From assembly GCF_035594125.1 (NCBI RefSeq), contig NC_087178.1, positions 10,281,001 to 10,345,000 on the forward strand: DNA of 64,000 nucleotides, in the 5' to 3' direction. Source of the stretch: Scylla paramamosain (lineage: Eukaryota > Arthropoda > Malacostraca > Decapoda > Portunidae). Numbering within the stretch: the stretch's first letter is position 1; the number at the start of each line of letters is the position of its first letter. Below, piece by piece: positions 41,021 to 60,676 of this stretch. The notes below the pieces were generated by a model. It saw only the letters and a list, made by a program, of their open reading frames with translations. It was not told where the DNA came from and made no database searches. The position numbers were made by a program, and so were the translations under genes.

Positions 41021-43829
41021 CAAAAACACTAAAAGGCAAGTTCTTCGTAAAAGTTGGTTTTATTCCCATGTAATATGATTGCCCTGCTTTTTAGAGCTTT
41101 ATTGCCTAACACGCTCAAAAACACTCAAAGACACTTTTCTGGTAATGTCATATTTTTCCCACATAAAGCTAGTTTCGCATGGAATTTGGGGTTTTGGTAA
41201 CTAAGAATGTAAAAAAACACTCAAAATACACGCATTTAGTGAGGTTGTTCTGTTTCTTGATTAAGAGTGTTATTTATGAGTTTCAGCATTTTGGTATCTT
41301 AGAAACTTCTCCATACAGTCGAGTTTTTGCGTTTTTTGCCTTGTGATTCTGGTGAAACTATAAAACACCCATTATATACGCTTCTCGTTATATCCTTTTT
41401 TTTCCTTATATAGTGCTTTGCATCCATTTTCGCGTTTTTTTTTTATGTAACAAGCTCAAAAACACACAAAATATACTTTTTTGGTAATGTTATTCTATTT
41501 ATTTATATTAGTTGGTTTGCATCCGTTTTAGCGTTTTTCTATGTAAATCCTTTAAAAGACACGTTTCCAATAATTTTGTTTCGGATTTCCATATAGTGAC
41601 TTTCATATTATTTATCGTTTTGGTGCCTAACATGCTTTTTCGTGCCTTTTGCTTCCCAATATAGAGTGCTTTCCATCCATTTTCGCGTTTTTTGTAGGTA
41701 ACAATTTCAAAAACACAAAAAATATACCATTTTGGTAATGTTATTCTATTTCTTCATTTTGGTTGTTTTGCATCAATTTTAGCGTTTTCTACGTAAAACA
41801 CCGAAAAGACACGTTTTCAGTAATTTTGTTTTGGATTCTCATATAGATTGACTTCCTTGGGTTTTATCGTGTTGGTTCCTAACATGCTGAAAAACACTCA
41901 TAAGACAGTTTTCTGGCAAAGACGTTTAATTTCCCCATATAGGTGGCTTTGCATGCACTTTAGGGGTTTGGTACATAACAGTCCGAAAAAAAAAGCTAAA
42001 TTTAAGTTTTTTGATAATGTCCTTACTTTATATAATTTCCTGAAATTTTCCCGAATTTTGGCACCTCGTTACCTGTGAAGATGAATAAGAATGAAAAAAA
42101 TATATTGTATTTTTTCTCAATAAAGAGTGTAATTTGTGGCTTTTAGCTTTTTCGTACTTAATGAATTTAAAAGCACTCATAATACACGTTTTTCGTAATG
42201 TCCTTTCATTTCCCAAAAATGGGGTTCTTTGCATGTATTTAAGCGTTTTTATTGGTAACATGATCAAAAACACTCAAAATACATGTTTTTGGTAATGTTA
42301 TTCTGTTTCACCATAAAGTGTATTTTGCATGCATTTTAGTGTTTTGGTATATAACGAGCTCAAATACACTTAAAGGCAAGTTCTTGTTAAAAATTGGTTT
42401 TATTCCAATGTAATGTGATTGCCCTGCTTTTTAGTGCTTTATTGCCTATCACGCTCAAAAACACTCAAAAGACACTTTTCTGGTAAAGTCAATTTTTTTA
42501 TCCCACAAGTTTATTTTTGCATGCAATTTGGGGTTTTGGTAACTAACAATGTGAAAAGCACTCAAAATACACGCATTTATTAAGGTTTTTCTGTTTCTCA
42601 ATTAGGAGTGTTACACATGAGTTTTAGCTTTTTTGTATCTAGGAAACCTCTCCATATACACGAGATTTTGCGTTTTTTGCCTTGTGGTTCTTTTGAACTA
42701 TAAAACACTCATTATACACTTTTCTTGCAATGTCCTTTTATTTCCCAATATAGGGTGCTTTACATCAATTTTCGCGTTTTTTTTTTTTTTTGTAGGTAAC
42801 AAGCTGAAAAACATTCAAAATTTATCTTTTTAGTAACGTTTTTCTATTTCTTGATATTGGTTGCTTTGCATCCGTTTTAGCGATTTTCTACGTAAAACAC
42901 TGAGAAGACACGTTTTCAGTAACTTTGCTTTGGATTCCCATATAGAGTGAGTTCCATATCATTCATCGTTTTGGTGCCTAACATGCTAAAAAACACTCAA
43001 AACACAGATTTCTGGTAAGGTCGTTTAATTTCCTCATATAGGATGGTTTGCATGCACTTTAGGGTTTGGTACATAACAATCCGAAAAAAAAGCTGAAATT
43101 AACTTTTTTGATAATATTTTTTTTATCATATGATTGCCCTGAATTTTCCCAGAATTTTGGCATCTCGGTACCTATGAATATGAATAACAAAAAAAAAAAT
43201 CCTATTTTTAAAATTTTTTTATTTTTATTTTCTAAATAAAGAGTGTTATTTGTGGGTTTTAGCTTTTTGGTACTTAAGGAACCTAAAAAAATACTCATAA
43301 TACACGTTTCTCGTAATGTTTTTTTTTTTTCCCAAACATAATGTTCTTTCCATGTATTTAGGCGTTTTTATAGATAACATGATCAAAAACACTCAAAATA
43401 CATGTTTTTGGTAATGTTATTCTGTTTCTCCATAAAGTTTGTTTTGCATGCGTTTTAGCGGTTTGGTATTTAAGGAGCTCAAAAACACTTAAAGGCAAGT
43501 TTTTGGTATAAATTGGTGTTATTCCAATGTAATATGATTGCCCTGCTTTTTAGTACTTTATTGCCTATCACGCCGAAAAACACTTAAAAGACACTTTTCT
43601 GGTAATGTCATTTTTTTCTCACATAAAGGTTATTTCGCATGCAATTTGGGGTTTTGGTAACTAAGAATGTGAAAAGCACTCAAAATACACGTAAGGTTGT
43701 TCTGTTTCTCAATTAAGAGTGTTATTCATGAGTTTCAGCATTTTGGTATCTAGGAACCTTCTCCATATACACGAGTTTTTGTGTTTTTTGCCTTTTTTTT
43801 CTTTTGAAGTATAAAAAAAAAAACTCATG
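41021..43829 (-). repeat. Type I satellite HOR array (minus orientation)
   Basis: Linker cores lie near 42,068 (cacagg-type, written gttacctgtg) and 43,167. The break near 41,630 joins two monomers out of order and mirrors the break at 7,421. The array ends near 43,829 after a long A run (tataaaaaaaaaaactcatg), where type II sequence in the opposite orientation starts. Confidence 0.87.
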
Positions 43830-44170
43830 ATACACATTTGCCAAAAACGTGTATCTTGAATGTTTTTCAGCTTATTTCGTACCAATACGCAAAAATTCAT
43901 CCATTTCACCCTCTATAGGGTAAAGAGACGACATTCCCAGAAAAAATGTTATTTCGGGGCTTTTCAGCGTTAGGCACCAAAACTCTAAAGAGCATGGAAG
44001 ACACTCTATATAAAAATCAAAACAACATTATCAAAATGGTGTCTTTTGAGTGTTTTTGAGCTTTTTACATTCCAAAATGCTAAAACGCGTGCACAATAGC
44101 CTTTATCGGGAGACATTACCAAAAACGTATGATTTAAGCGTTTTCCAGCTTTTTAGAAACCAAAACGCCT
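43830..44170 (+). repeat. Type II satellite segment (plus orientation)
   Basis: Divergent monomers without the linker start at ccaaaaacgtgtatcttgaa. The segment ends near 44,170 (aaatggatgtgctaatcacg), where orientation flips again. Confidence 0.75.
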
Positions 44171-45904
44171 AAATGGATGTGCTAATCACGTGTTTCAGTA
44201 TTTTATTACCTAAGAAGCTCAAAAACACTTATAATATACGTTTTTGGTAATGTTGTTCTGTTTTTTTATATATGGTATTCTGTATAGATTGTTGTACCTA
44301 ACATGAGGAAAAAACCCATTTGTTTGGTTAATGCTTTTTTCTCCATATAGAGTGATATTCAAGTGTTTTAGTGTTTTCGTACATAAGATGTTGAAAAACA
44401 CTCATAATAATATTTTTTCTTAATAACTCTTCGTTTTTCAATGTCCGTTAATTTGTGTGCATTTTGGCGTTTTCGTACCCAACAAGCTCAAAAACACTCA
44501 AAACACACATTTTTGGTAATGTCCTATTTCACCATAAAGGATGTTTTGCACGCTTTTTAGAAATTCGGTACGTAAGAAGCTCAAAACATTCAAAAGACAC
44601 GTTTTCGATGTTTTATATATATTTTTTTTCCTATAATAGAGTCCTCCATGTTTTTTTTTTTTATGGGGTTGGTTTCTAATATGGTCAAAACACTCAAATG
44701 ACACGTTTCCGGTATTATAATTTCTTTACATCAAATAGTGTGCTGTCTGCATTTTGGCGTTTTGGTAGCTAATGATCGGGAAAACTCTCAAAACACGAGT
44801 TTATAGTAATGTTGTCCTCTTTCTCCATAAAGGGTGTTTTTCATGCGTTTTAGAGTTTTAGTACGTAAGAAACTGAAAAACACTCAAAAGACAAGTTTTT
44901 GTTAATATTGATTGCTTTTCCTATACAGGTTGTCTTGCATGCACTTTGGTGTTTTTATATCTAACAAGCTCAAAAACACTCAGCATACAAGTTTTTCGTA
45001 ATGTTGGTCTGTTTTTTTATGTATGGTGTTCACTATGCTTTTAGGCGTTTTGGTACCTATCATGGGGAAAAAAAAATTATAAAGTACGCTTTTGGTAATG
45101 TTGTTTTCTTTCTGCAAATATAGTATTATTCACGTGTTTTAGACTTTTGGTATCTATGAAGCTGAAAAAGACATAATACACCTTTATGTAAATATCGTTT
45201 CTTTTACCTATATAGGGTAATTTGCATACATTTTGGAGTTTTGTTACCTAACAAGCTAAAAAAAAATCTCAGAACATACGTTTTTGCTAATATTGTTTTG
45301 GACGCCTTTTATCGTTTTGGTACGTAAAAAGCTCAAAAACGCTCGATTTTGTTAATGTTATCTTGTTTTCCCATATAGGGTGTTTTCCTTGCTTTTTTAG
45401 CGTTTTGCTGCCTAATACGCTCAAAACACCTAAATTACAAGTTTCTGGTGGTTTTGCTACTGGTTTTGTTAATGTTTGTTTTTTTTATTTCTCTCTCTCA
45501 TATAGAGTAATATTCACGTGTTTTAGCGTTTTGTACATAAAAAAAAATAAAAATTAAAAACACTCATAATACACGTTTCTGTTAATATCGTTTCGTTTCC
45601 TTAAATAGGGTTCTTTGCATGCAATATGGGGTCTAGTACCTAACAAGTTAAAAGACACTGAAATAAGAATTTTTTGCTAAAGTTTCCCATAAATGTTTCT
45701 TTGCTCACATTTTAGCGTTTTGTACGCTCAAAACACTAAAAAGAAACGTTTTTGACAATATTATTCTGTTTCTCCATGAAGTTTCTTTTCTATGCATTAT
45801 AGTGTTTTGGTACGTAAAAAGCAGAAAACACTCAAAAGACACGTTTTTGTTTGTTTCTCCAGTATAGCTTACTTTCCATGCACTTTGGCGTTTTCGAAAA
45901 CACT
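44171..45904 (-). repeat. Type II satellite segment (minus orientation), inverted duplicate of about 55.9-57.24 kb
   Basis: Monomers read as ctcaaaaacactcaaaac. The part from about 44,395 to 45,780 is the reverse complement of 55,900-57,240 at a sum of about 101,660. Clear pairs are aacaagctcaaaaacactc near 44,482 against the segment near 57,180, and tttcccataaatgtttctttg near 45,685 against caaagaaacatttatgggaaa near 55,985. It ends at about 45,904 (gcgttttcgaaaacac) with another flip. Confidence 0.82.
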
Positions 45905-47420
45905 ACTAATACATGTTTTTGTACCCTAAATGAGAAAAGGAAACGCGATTTCCAGAAAAGTGCCTTTTGAATGTTTATTGGCGCGCTAGGCACCAAAACG
46001 CTAAAATGCATGGAAAGCACCCTATAAAGGAAAACAAAACAACTTAACCAAAACGTCTGTTTTCAGTGTTTTTGAGTTTCTTACCTACCGAAACGCTAAA
46101 TGGCATGAAAAAAAAAAAAAAACATGGAGAAATAATATTATCAAAAACAAATATTTCGTGTGTTTTTTGGGTTAAAAATGCATATATAGTATCTTAAATA
46201 GGAAAATGAAAAGACGTTACTAAAATGTGTACTATTGGTGTTTTTTTTTTTATTAGGTACGAAGTCGCTAAAATGCATGAATAACACTCTATATGAAATA
46301 ACATTACCAAAAACGTATATTTTCAGTGTTATCACATTGTTATGAATGAAAACGCCATAATGCATGTAAAGCCCCCTATTTGAGGAAAGGAAACGAGATT
46401 TCAGAAACGTGTCTAAAATGTGTTCTTCAGCGTGTAAGGCACAAAAATGCTAAAAAGCATACAAATCACCTGATATGGGAATACAAAACAACATTAAGAA
46501 AACGTTTCTTTTGAGTGTCCTACGTACCAAAACGATAAAAAAAAAAAAAAAAAAACATCCTTTATGGAGAAACAGAATAACATTACCAAAAACAAATATT
46601 TTTAATGTTTTATAAGATTGTTACGTAAAAAAAACGCCTAAATGAATCGAAAATACCCTATATAGGAAAAATGAAAAGACATTACGAGAAACGTGTATTA
46701 TGAGTGTTTTCGACCTTCTTAGTATCAAAAGGGTAAAACGCATGAATAACGTTCTATATGGAGAAAAAGAACAATATTGCCAAAAAAAAAATCGTGCATT
46801 TTGAGTGTTATGACATTGTTAGTTACCAAAAAGCCAAAATGCATGCAAAGACCCATATATAGATATATGAAACGACATTAAAAACGCATGAAAATACCCT
46901 ATATGGAGAAACAGAATACATTTACCCAAAATGTGTATTTTGAGTGTTTTTGAGCTTGTTATGTATAAAATCGCCTATCATCAAACAAAACACCCTGCAT
47001 ATGGAAATGAAAGGACATTACGAGAAACGTTTGTTATGTTTTTTTTATTACTACTCTCTTAGGTACCAAATCAGTAAAAAGCTTCAATAGTGCTCTGAAG
47101 AAAAAGAACAAACTTACCAAAAACGTGTATTTTTTTACATTGATAATTACCAAAATGCCAACATGCATGTAAAGCAACCTATATGAAGAAATGAAACGAA
47201 ATCACTAGAAACTAGTCTTTTGTTATTTTTTGAACGTGTTCGGCACCAAATCAGTAAGAAGCAACGAAATCACTCTATAGGGGAATACAAAACTACTAAA
47301 ACGTCTCTTTAGAGTGTTTTTTTAGGTTCTTACGAACTAAAATGTCAAAATACACTCCTTTATGGAGAAGCAGAATAACATTAACAAAAGTAAGTGTTTT
47401 TGAGTGTTTTTTTTTATCAT
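45905..47420 (+). repeat. Type II satellite segment (plus orientation), direct duplicate of about 57.36-58.53 kb
   Basis: From about 46,145 onward the sequence matches 57,360-58,530 directly, with an offset of about 11.2 kb. Examples are acgttactaaaatgtgtact at about 46,214 against acgttattaaaatgtgtact at about 57,434, and tttacattgataattacc in both. It includes A runs near 46,109 and 46,538. It passes into the HOR array near 47,420 (atcatgttacctgtaaaaaac). Confidence 0.85.
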
Positions 47421-48389
47421 GTTACCTGTAAAAAACGCTTAAATACATGCAAAGATCCCTATATTTGGGAAACGAAAGGACATTACGAGAAATGTGTATT
47501 ATGAATGTTATTAAGTTCCTTAAGTACCAAAACGTTAAAACCTACAAATAACACTCTTTATAGAGAAAAAAATAAATAAATAAAAAAATAGCATTTTTAT
47601 TTTTTTGTTATTGATGTTCATAGGTACCAATATGCCAAAATTCTGCAAAAAATTCAGGGAAATTATGTGGAAAAAAGAACATTATCGAAAAAGTTATGTA
47701 CCAAACCATAAAGTGTATGCAAAGCCACCTATTTGGGAAAATTTAACGACTTTACAAGAAACCTGTCTTTTGAGTGTTTTTCCGCATGTTAAGCAACAAA
47801 ACGATAGATAATATGAAAGTCACTCTATATGGAAATCCAAAACAAAATTACTGAAAACGTGTCTTTTAAAAGATTTACGTAGAAAAATGCTAAAACGGAT
47901 GCAAACCAACCAATATGAAAAAATAGAATAACATTACCAGAAAAGTATATTTTGTGTGTTTTTGAGCTTGTTACATGAAAAAAAAACCGCAAAAATGGAT
48001 GCAAAGCACTGTATATTAGGAAAAAAAAAAGGACATCACGAGAAACGTGTATAATGAGTGTTTTATAGTTTCACCAGAATCACAAGGCAAAAAACGCAGA
48101 AACTCGTCTGTGTGGAGAAGTTTCTAAGATACCAAAATGCTGAAACTCATGAATAACACTCTTAATCAAGAAACAGAGCAACCTTACTAAATGCATGTAT
48201 TTTAAGTGTTTTTTTACATTCTTAGTTACCAAAACCCCAAATTCCATGCGAAACTAGCTTTATGTGGGAAAAAAATGACATTACCAGAAAAGTGTCTTTG
48301 AGTGTTTTTGAGCGTGTTAGGCAATAAAGCAGGGCAATCATATTACATGGGAATAAAACCAACTTTTACGAAGAACTTGCCTTTTTTTG
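47421..48389 (+). repeat. Type I satellite HOR segment (plus orientation)
   Basis: The linker core is near 47,620 (cataggtaccaatatgcc). From about 47,780 the segment parallels 7,440-8,026 directly (offset about 40.36 kb). It is a mirror partner of 41,021-42,070. Confidence 0.85.
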
Positions 48390-48872
48390 TGTTTTTGACA
48401 CGCATTCAGTAAGGTTGTTCTGTTTCTCAATTAAGAGTGTTATTCATGAGTTGCAGCATTTTGGTATCTAGGAAACTTCTCCATATACACGAGCTTTTGC
48501 GTTTTTTGCCTTGTGTTTTTTTTTTAACTATAAAACATTCATTATATACTTTTCTCGCAATGTCACTTTGTTTCCCAATATAGAGTGCTTTGTATCAATT
48601 TTTGCGTTTCTTTGTAGGTAACAAGCTCAAAAACACTCAATATATATATTTTTGGTAATGTTTTTTTGCTTCTTGATATTGGTTGGTTTGCATCAGTTTT
48701 AGCATTTTTCTACGTAAAACACTGAGAAGACAGGTTTTCAATAATTTTCTTTTGGATTCCCACATAGAGTGAGTTCCTTATTATTTATCGTTTTGGTGCC
48801 TAACATGATGAAAAACACTCAAAAGACAGATTTCTGGTAATGTCTTCAATTTCCTCATATGCGAGGCCTTGC
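48390..48872 (-). repeat. Flipped satellite micro-block, copy 3
   Basis: The left edge reads gtgtttttgacacgcattc and the right edge gcgaggccttgcatgtcttt. These match the edges at 8,027/8,340 and, in reverse complement, 41,020/40,545. Internal length is about 480 bp, so the 8.0-kb copy is the one that lost sequence. Confidence 0.88.
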
Positions 48873-54926
<6,054 letters not shown>

Positions 54927-57235
54927 AAAAAAATGTGTCGAGTGTTTTTCAGCTTACGTACTAAAACGGTAAAACGCATGGAAAACACTGTTTGTGGAGA
55001 AAAAAAATACCAACAATGTGTATTTTGAGTTATCACCGTAATAAGTAGTAAAACGCCAAAATGCATGCAGAGCTCCTATATGAAGTAACGAAACGACATT
55101 TCTAAAAGCGTGTCATTTAGGTGTTTTTTTTTTTTTAGGGTATTAGGCACCAAAACGTAAAAAAAAAAAAAAAAAAACATGGAAAATACCCTATATAGGA
55201 AAATGAAACAACTTCAATAAAATCGAATACTTTGTGTGCTTTTGAGCTTCTTACGTAACAAAACGATAACTAAACTAAACAAAAACTTGTGTTTGAGTGT
55301 TTTTGAGCTTGTTAGATAAGTAATCGCCAAAATGCATGCAAAGTTTCAGATATGGAGAAAAGAAAAGATATTAACGCTGTTTTTCAGCTTCTTATATAAC
55401 GAAACGCTAAAACACGTAAATAGCATTCTATATGAAGAAACAGATCATCATTACGAAAAACGTGTATTATGGGTGCTTTTCCCCATGTTAGGGACCAAAA
55501 CGACAAAATACATATAAAGCATCCTATATGAAGAAACAGAACGACATGATCACAAACATGTATTATGAATATTTTTGAGTTTGTGAGTTATCAAAACGCC
55601 AAAGTACATGCAAAGCACCCTATAGAAGAAGAAAAAAAAATATTACCAAAAACATATCTTTTGAGCGTTTTTCAGCTTCGTACGTACCGAAACTGTAAAA
55701 AGGATTGAAAACGCACTTTACTGAGAAATAGAACATTAAAAAAAAAAAAACGTGTGTTTTAAGTGTTTTTAAGTTAGGTACCAAAACGACAGAATGCATG
55801 TAGAATACCTTGTCTGGAGTAACTAAAAGATAGTACCTGTAACGTGCCATTTGGAAATTTTCGAGCAAATTAGGCAACAAAAAGCAAAAAAGCATGGAAA
55901 TAGCTCTATATGAGAAAAGAAAACAACATTGTCAAAAACGTTTCTTTTTAGTGTTTTTGAGAGTACAAAACACTAAAATGTGAGCAAAGAAACATTTATG
56001 GGAAATTTTAGCAAAAAATTCTTATCTCAGTCTTTTAACTTGTTAGGTACCCATATTGCCCCATAAACCCCATATTGCATGCAAAGGACCCTATTTGAGG
56101 AAACGAAACGATATTAACAGAAACATGTATTATGAGTGTTTTAATTTATTTATTTTTTTTTTTTATGTACCAAAACACTAAAACACGTGAATATTATTCT
56201 ATATGAGGGAAAAAAAAAAAACATTAACAAAACCAGTAGCAAAACATCACCAGAAACTTGTCATTTAGGTGTTTTGAGCATATTAGGCAGCAAAACGCTT
56301 AAAAAGCAAGGAAAACACCCTATATGGGAAAACGAGATAACCTTAACAAAATCGAGTGTTTTTGAGCTTCTTACGTAACAAAACGATAAAAGATGTCCGA
56401 AACAATATTAGCAAAAACGTATGTTCTGAAATTTTTTTAGCTTGTTAGGTAACAAAACGCCAAAATGTATGCAAATTACCCTATATAGGTAAATGAAACG
56501 ATATTAACATAAAGGTGTATTATGTCTTTTTCAGCTTCATAGATACCAAAAGTCTAAAACACGTAAATAATACTATATTTGCAGAAACAAAACAACATTA
56601 CCAAAAGCGTACTTTATGAGTTTTTTCCCCATGATAGGTACCAAAACGCCTAAAAGCATAGTGAACACCATACATAAAAAAACAGACCAACATTACGAAA
56701 AACTTGTATGCTGAGTGTTTTTGAGCTTGTTAGATACAAAAACACCAAAGTGCATGCAAGACAACCTGTATAGGAAAAGCAATCAATATTAACAAAAACT
56801 TGTCTTTTGAGTGTTTTTCAGTTTCTTACGTACTAAAACTCTAAAACGCATGAAAAACACCCTTTATGGAGAAAGAGGATATTACTATAAACGTGTTTTT
56901 TGAGAGTTTTCCCGATCATTAGCTACCAAAACGCCAAAATGCAGACAGCACACTATTTGATGTAAAGAAATTATATTACCGGAAACGTGTCATTTCAGTG
57001 TTTTGAGCATAATAGAAACCAACCCCAACAAAAAAAATATATACATATATATAATATCGAAAACGTGTCTTTTGAATGTTTTTGAGTTTCTTACGTACCA
57101 AATTTCTAAAAATCGTGCAAAACATCCTTTATGGTGAAATAGAACATTACCAAAATTGTGTGTTTTGAGTCTTTTTGAGCTTGTTGGGTACGAAAACGCC
57201 AAAATGCACACAAATTAACGGACATTGACAAACTA
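54927..57235 (+). repeat. Type II satellite array (plus orientation)
   Basis: Divergent monomers of about 95 bp (gagtgtttttcagc, acgtactaaaac, gcatgcaaag) without linkers. The part 55,900-57,240 is the reverse complement of 44,395-45,780. A runs lie near 55,157 and 55,738. A short TA-rich insert (aaaaatatatacatatatata) lies near 57,034-57,054, and its mirror copy holds tatatatatttttttt near 44,614. Confidence 0.83.
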
Positions 57236-57355
57236 AAAGTTATTAAGAAAAAATATTATTATGATATGAATTATTATAATTATTAATTAATAATTAACTA
57301 ATAATAATTAATTAATTAATTAATTAATAATAATTAATTAATAATAATTAATTAT
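57236..57355. repeat. AATT/ATTA-rich low-complexity tract
   Basis: Short runs of taattaattaattaataata fill this interval. It sits at the junction between the 55.9-57.24 kb part (inverted partner near 44.4 kb) and the 57.36 kb part (direct partner near 46.1 kb). The tract is largely self-complementary. Confidence 0.9.
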
Positions 57356-60077
57356 AAAAAATATTTCGAGTGTTTCTGAGTTAGTTAAGTAGAAAAACGC
57401 CAAAATGCATATATGATATCTTAAATGGGAAAATGAAAAGACGTTATTAAAATGTGTACTATTGGTGTTTTTTTTTTTTTACTTATTAGATACGAAGTCG
57501 CTAAAATGCATGAATAACACTCTATATGAAATAACATTACCAAAAACGTAAATTTTCAGTGTTTTCACATTGTTATGAATCAAAACGTCATAATGCATGT
57601 AAAGCCCCCTATTTGGGGAAAGGAAACGAGATTTCAGAAACGTATCTAAAATGTGTTCTTCAGTGTGTTAGGCACAAAAATGCTAAAAAGCATACAAATC
57701 ACCTGATATGGTAATACAAAACAACATTAAGAAAACGTTTCTTTTGAGTGTCCTACGTACCAAAACGATAAAAGAATAAACAAAAAAACATAGAAAACAT
57801 CCTTTATGGAGAAACAGAATAACATTACCAAAAACAAGTATTTTGAGTGTTTTGTAAGATTGTTACGTAAAAAACGCCTAAATGAATCGAAAATACCCTA
57901 TATGGGAAAAATGAAGTCATTACGAGAAACGTGTATTATGAGTGTTTTTGACCTTCTTAGTATCAAAAGGGTAAAACGCATGAATAACACCCTATATGGA
58001 GAAATAGATATATGAAACGACATTAAAAACGCATGAAAATACCCTATATAGAGAAACAGAATACATTTACCAAAAACGTGTATTTTGAGTGTCTTTGAGC
58101 GTATTATGTACAAAATCGCTTATCATCAAACAAAACACTCTGCATATGGAAATGAAAGGACATTACGAGAAACGTTTGTTATGTTATTTTTTTTTATTAC
58201 TTTTTTAAGTACCAAATCAGTAAAAAGCTTCAATAGTCCTCTGAAGAAAAAAAACAACCTTACCAAAAACGTGTATTTTTTTACATTGATAATTACCAAA
58301 ACGCCAACATGCATGTAAAGCAACCTATATGAAGAAACGAAACGAAATCACTAGAAACTTGTCTTTTGTTATTTTTTTGAGCGTGTTAGGCAGCAAATCA
58401 GTAAGAAGCAACGAAATCACCCTATAGGGGAATACAAAACAACTTTACTAAAACGTGTCTTTGGAGTGTTTTTTTTTTTTTAGGTTCTTACGCACTAAAA
58501 TGTCAAAATACATGCAAACACCCTGTTAGGTACCAAAGCACCAAAAAGACCCTATATGAGGAAATGAAAGGACATAACAAAAAACGTGTATTATGAATTT
58601 ATTTTTTTTCTAGCTTCTTAGGTACCAAAACACTAAAATAAATGAGTAGCACACTGTATGGAGAAAGAGAAACAAATTACCAAAATCGTGTAATTTGAAT
58701 GTTTTTCACATTGTCAGGTAGCAAAATACCATAATGCTTGCTCGCTATACGAGAAAATTTTACAATAATGTAAGAAATGTGTTTTTATGTATTTTTCACA
58801 TAAATGCTAAATAGCATACAAAGCACCTTATATAGAAATGCAAAATAATAAGCATGTCTTTTAAGTGTTTTAAACTTTTTACGTACCAAAACGCTAAAAC
58901 ACGTGCAACAAACACGAATAACCTTACCAAATAGAAAAAACCTTATCAAAAATGTGTATTTTTAGTCTTTTTGAGACTGTTACGTACATCATATTAAAAA
59001 TGCATGTAAAGCACCCTGTATGGGGAAACGATAGAACATTACGAGAAACGTGCATTGTCAGTGTTTTCAGTCTCTTAGGTACCAAACACTAAACCGCTTG
59101 AATGAAAATTGAATATATCCTATATTTCTTAATAGAGAAACAGAACATCACCAAAAACGTGTTTTTATTTATTTATTTTTTTTTTTTACCTTGTTATGTA
59201 CCAAAACGTCAAAATACATACGAAGCATCCTATATGGGAAAATAGAAAGACATTAGGAGAAAAAAGTTTTATTAGTGTTTTTGAGCTTCCTAAGTACCAA
59301 AACGCTAAAACGCATGAATAGCACCCTATATAGAGAAAAAGAACAACATTACCTGAAACCTTTATTTTGAGCGTTTCTCATATTATGTAGCAAAACATCA
59401 TAATGCATGCAGATCTCTATATGAAGAAGCAAAACTATATTACAGGAAACTTGAGTGTTAGGAATCAAAATGCTAAAAAGCATTGAAAGCACCCTATTTG
59501 GCAATATAAAATAACATTACCAAGAAAGTATCTTTAGAGTGCTTTTGACCTTCTTACGTGCGAAATCGCTGAAACGCATGCAAAACAACCTTTACGGAGA
59601 AACAGAATAACATTACCAAAAACTTGTATTTTAATTGTTTTTGCGCTTCTTAAGTATAAAAATGCCAAATTACACGCAAAGCATCCTACATGGAGAAAAG
59701 AAAGGACATTACGAGAAAAGTGTATTATGAGAGATTTTGAGCTTTTTAGGTACCAAAACTCAAAAACACGTGGTTAGCACTTTATATGGAAAAACAACTC
59801 TACCGAAAACTTTTACTTAAACTTTTTTCATATTGTTAAGTACCAAAAGTCAAAATACATTGGAAGCCCCCTTTATCGGGAAACGAAACGACATTATCAT
59901 CAACGTGTCTTTTCAGTGTTTTTGAACGTGTTCGACACCAAAACGCTAAAAAAAAAAAAGCATGGAAAGCGCTCTATAAAGGAATACAAAACAACATTAC
60001 TAAAAACGTGTTTTATAGGTTCTTATGTACAGAAACGCTAAAACCCAAGCAAAACACCCTTTATGGAGAAGCGAAAT
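57356..60077 (+). repeat. Type II satellite array (plus orientation)
   Basis: Linker-less monomers. The part 57,360-58,530 repeats 46,145-47,400 directly. The part 57,830-60,077 is the reverse complement of 27,085-29,430. The last monomer is cut by the retrotransposon after ttatggagaagcgaaataa. Confidence 0.87.
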
Positions 60078-60297
60078 AAATATTTCGTTGATAAATTACA
60101 TTCAGGACAGTTAGGGAACATCACCTAGAGAAGAATAAGATCACAGAAAAATGGTCCTAAATGGATGACTGAGGTTAAAACACTACATAGGGCGAAAGAG
60201 AAGTATATATGAGATTAAAGACAGGGAAAGTGGTTTTAAGGCCATAATATAATGAATTAGAAAAGTCAGGAGTTTAACAAGGAAAGCTAAAAATAGT

Positions 60298-60676
60298 TAT
60301 GAATTAAAGGTAGCCAGCCAAGCGAAGATGGACCCCAAGGGATTTTATCAGGCATATAAGACGAAGAATAGAGAAACAATAGTTCCTTAAAGACAACAGA
60401 ATGGGACCTGCTTAATTGTTGAGAGGAGATTAGTAAAATTGTGAACAAGTATTTTTTAACTGTCTTTGCCCAGGAAAACATGCAGAATTTGCCGAATAGT
60501 GAGAAGATATTTAGAATAGAAGAGAATGAGAAGCTGACAGATATTACCATAACTAAAGAGATAGTGAAACAGGAGTAGATAAGCTGAAAAGTTCAAGTCA
60601 CCAGGACCAGATGAAATATATTCCAGAGTATTTAAGAGTTGGAAAAAGGTTATAAGTAATCTGGATAAGGTCATGG
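60298..60676 (+). pseudogene. Broken upstream part of the CR1-like ORF2, right copy
   Basis: From 60,298 one frame reads YELKVASQAKMDPKGFYQAY. This resembles the region between endonuclease and reverse transcriptase in CR1-group ORF2 proteins, where N-P-K-x-F-Y motifs are usual. It ends in a stop near 60,386. After further frame changes the motif SPGPDE begins at 60,598, followed by VFK and KKVISN, as at the start of the palm domain. The coding sense then jumps to a different frame near 60,665-60,680 and a much later part of the protein. The missing piece would hold the fingers and motif A. Confidence 0.78.
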
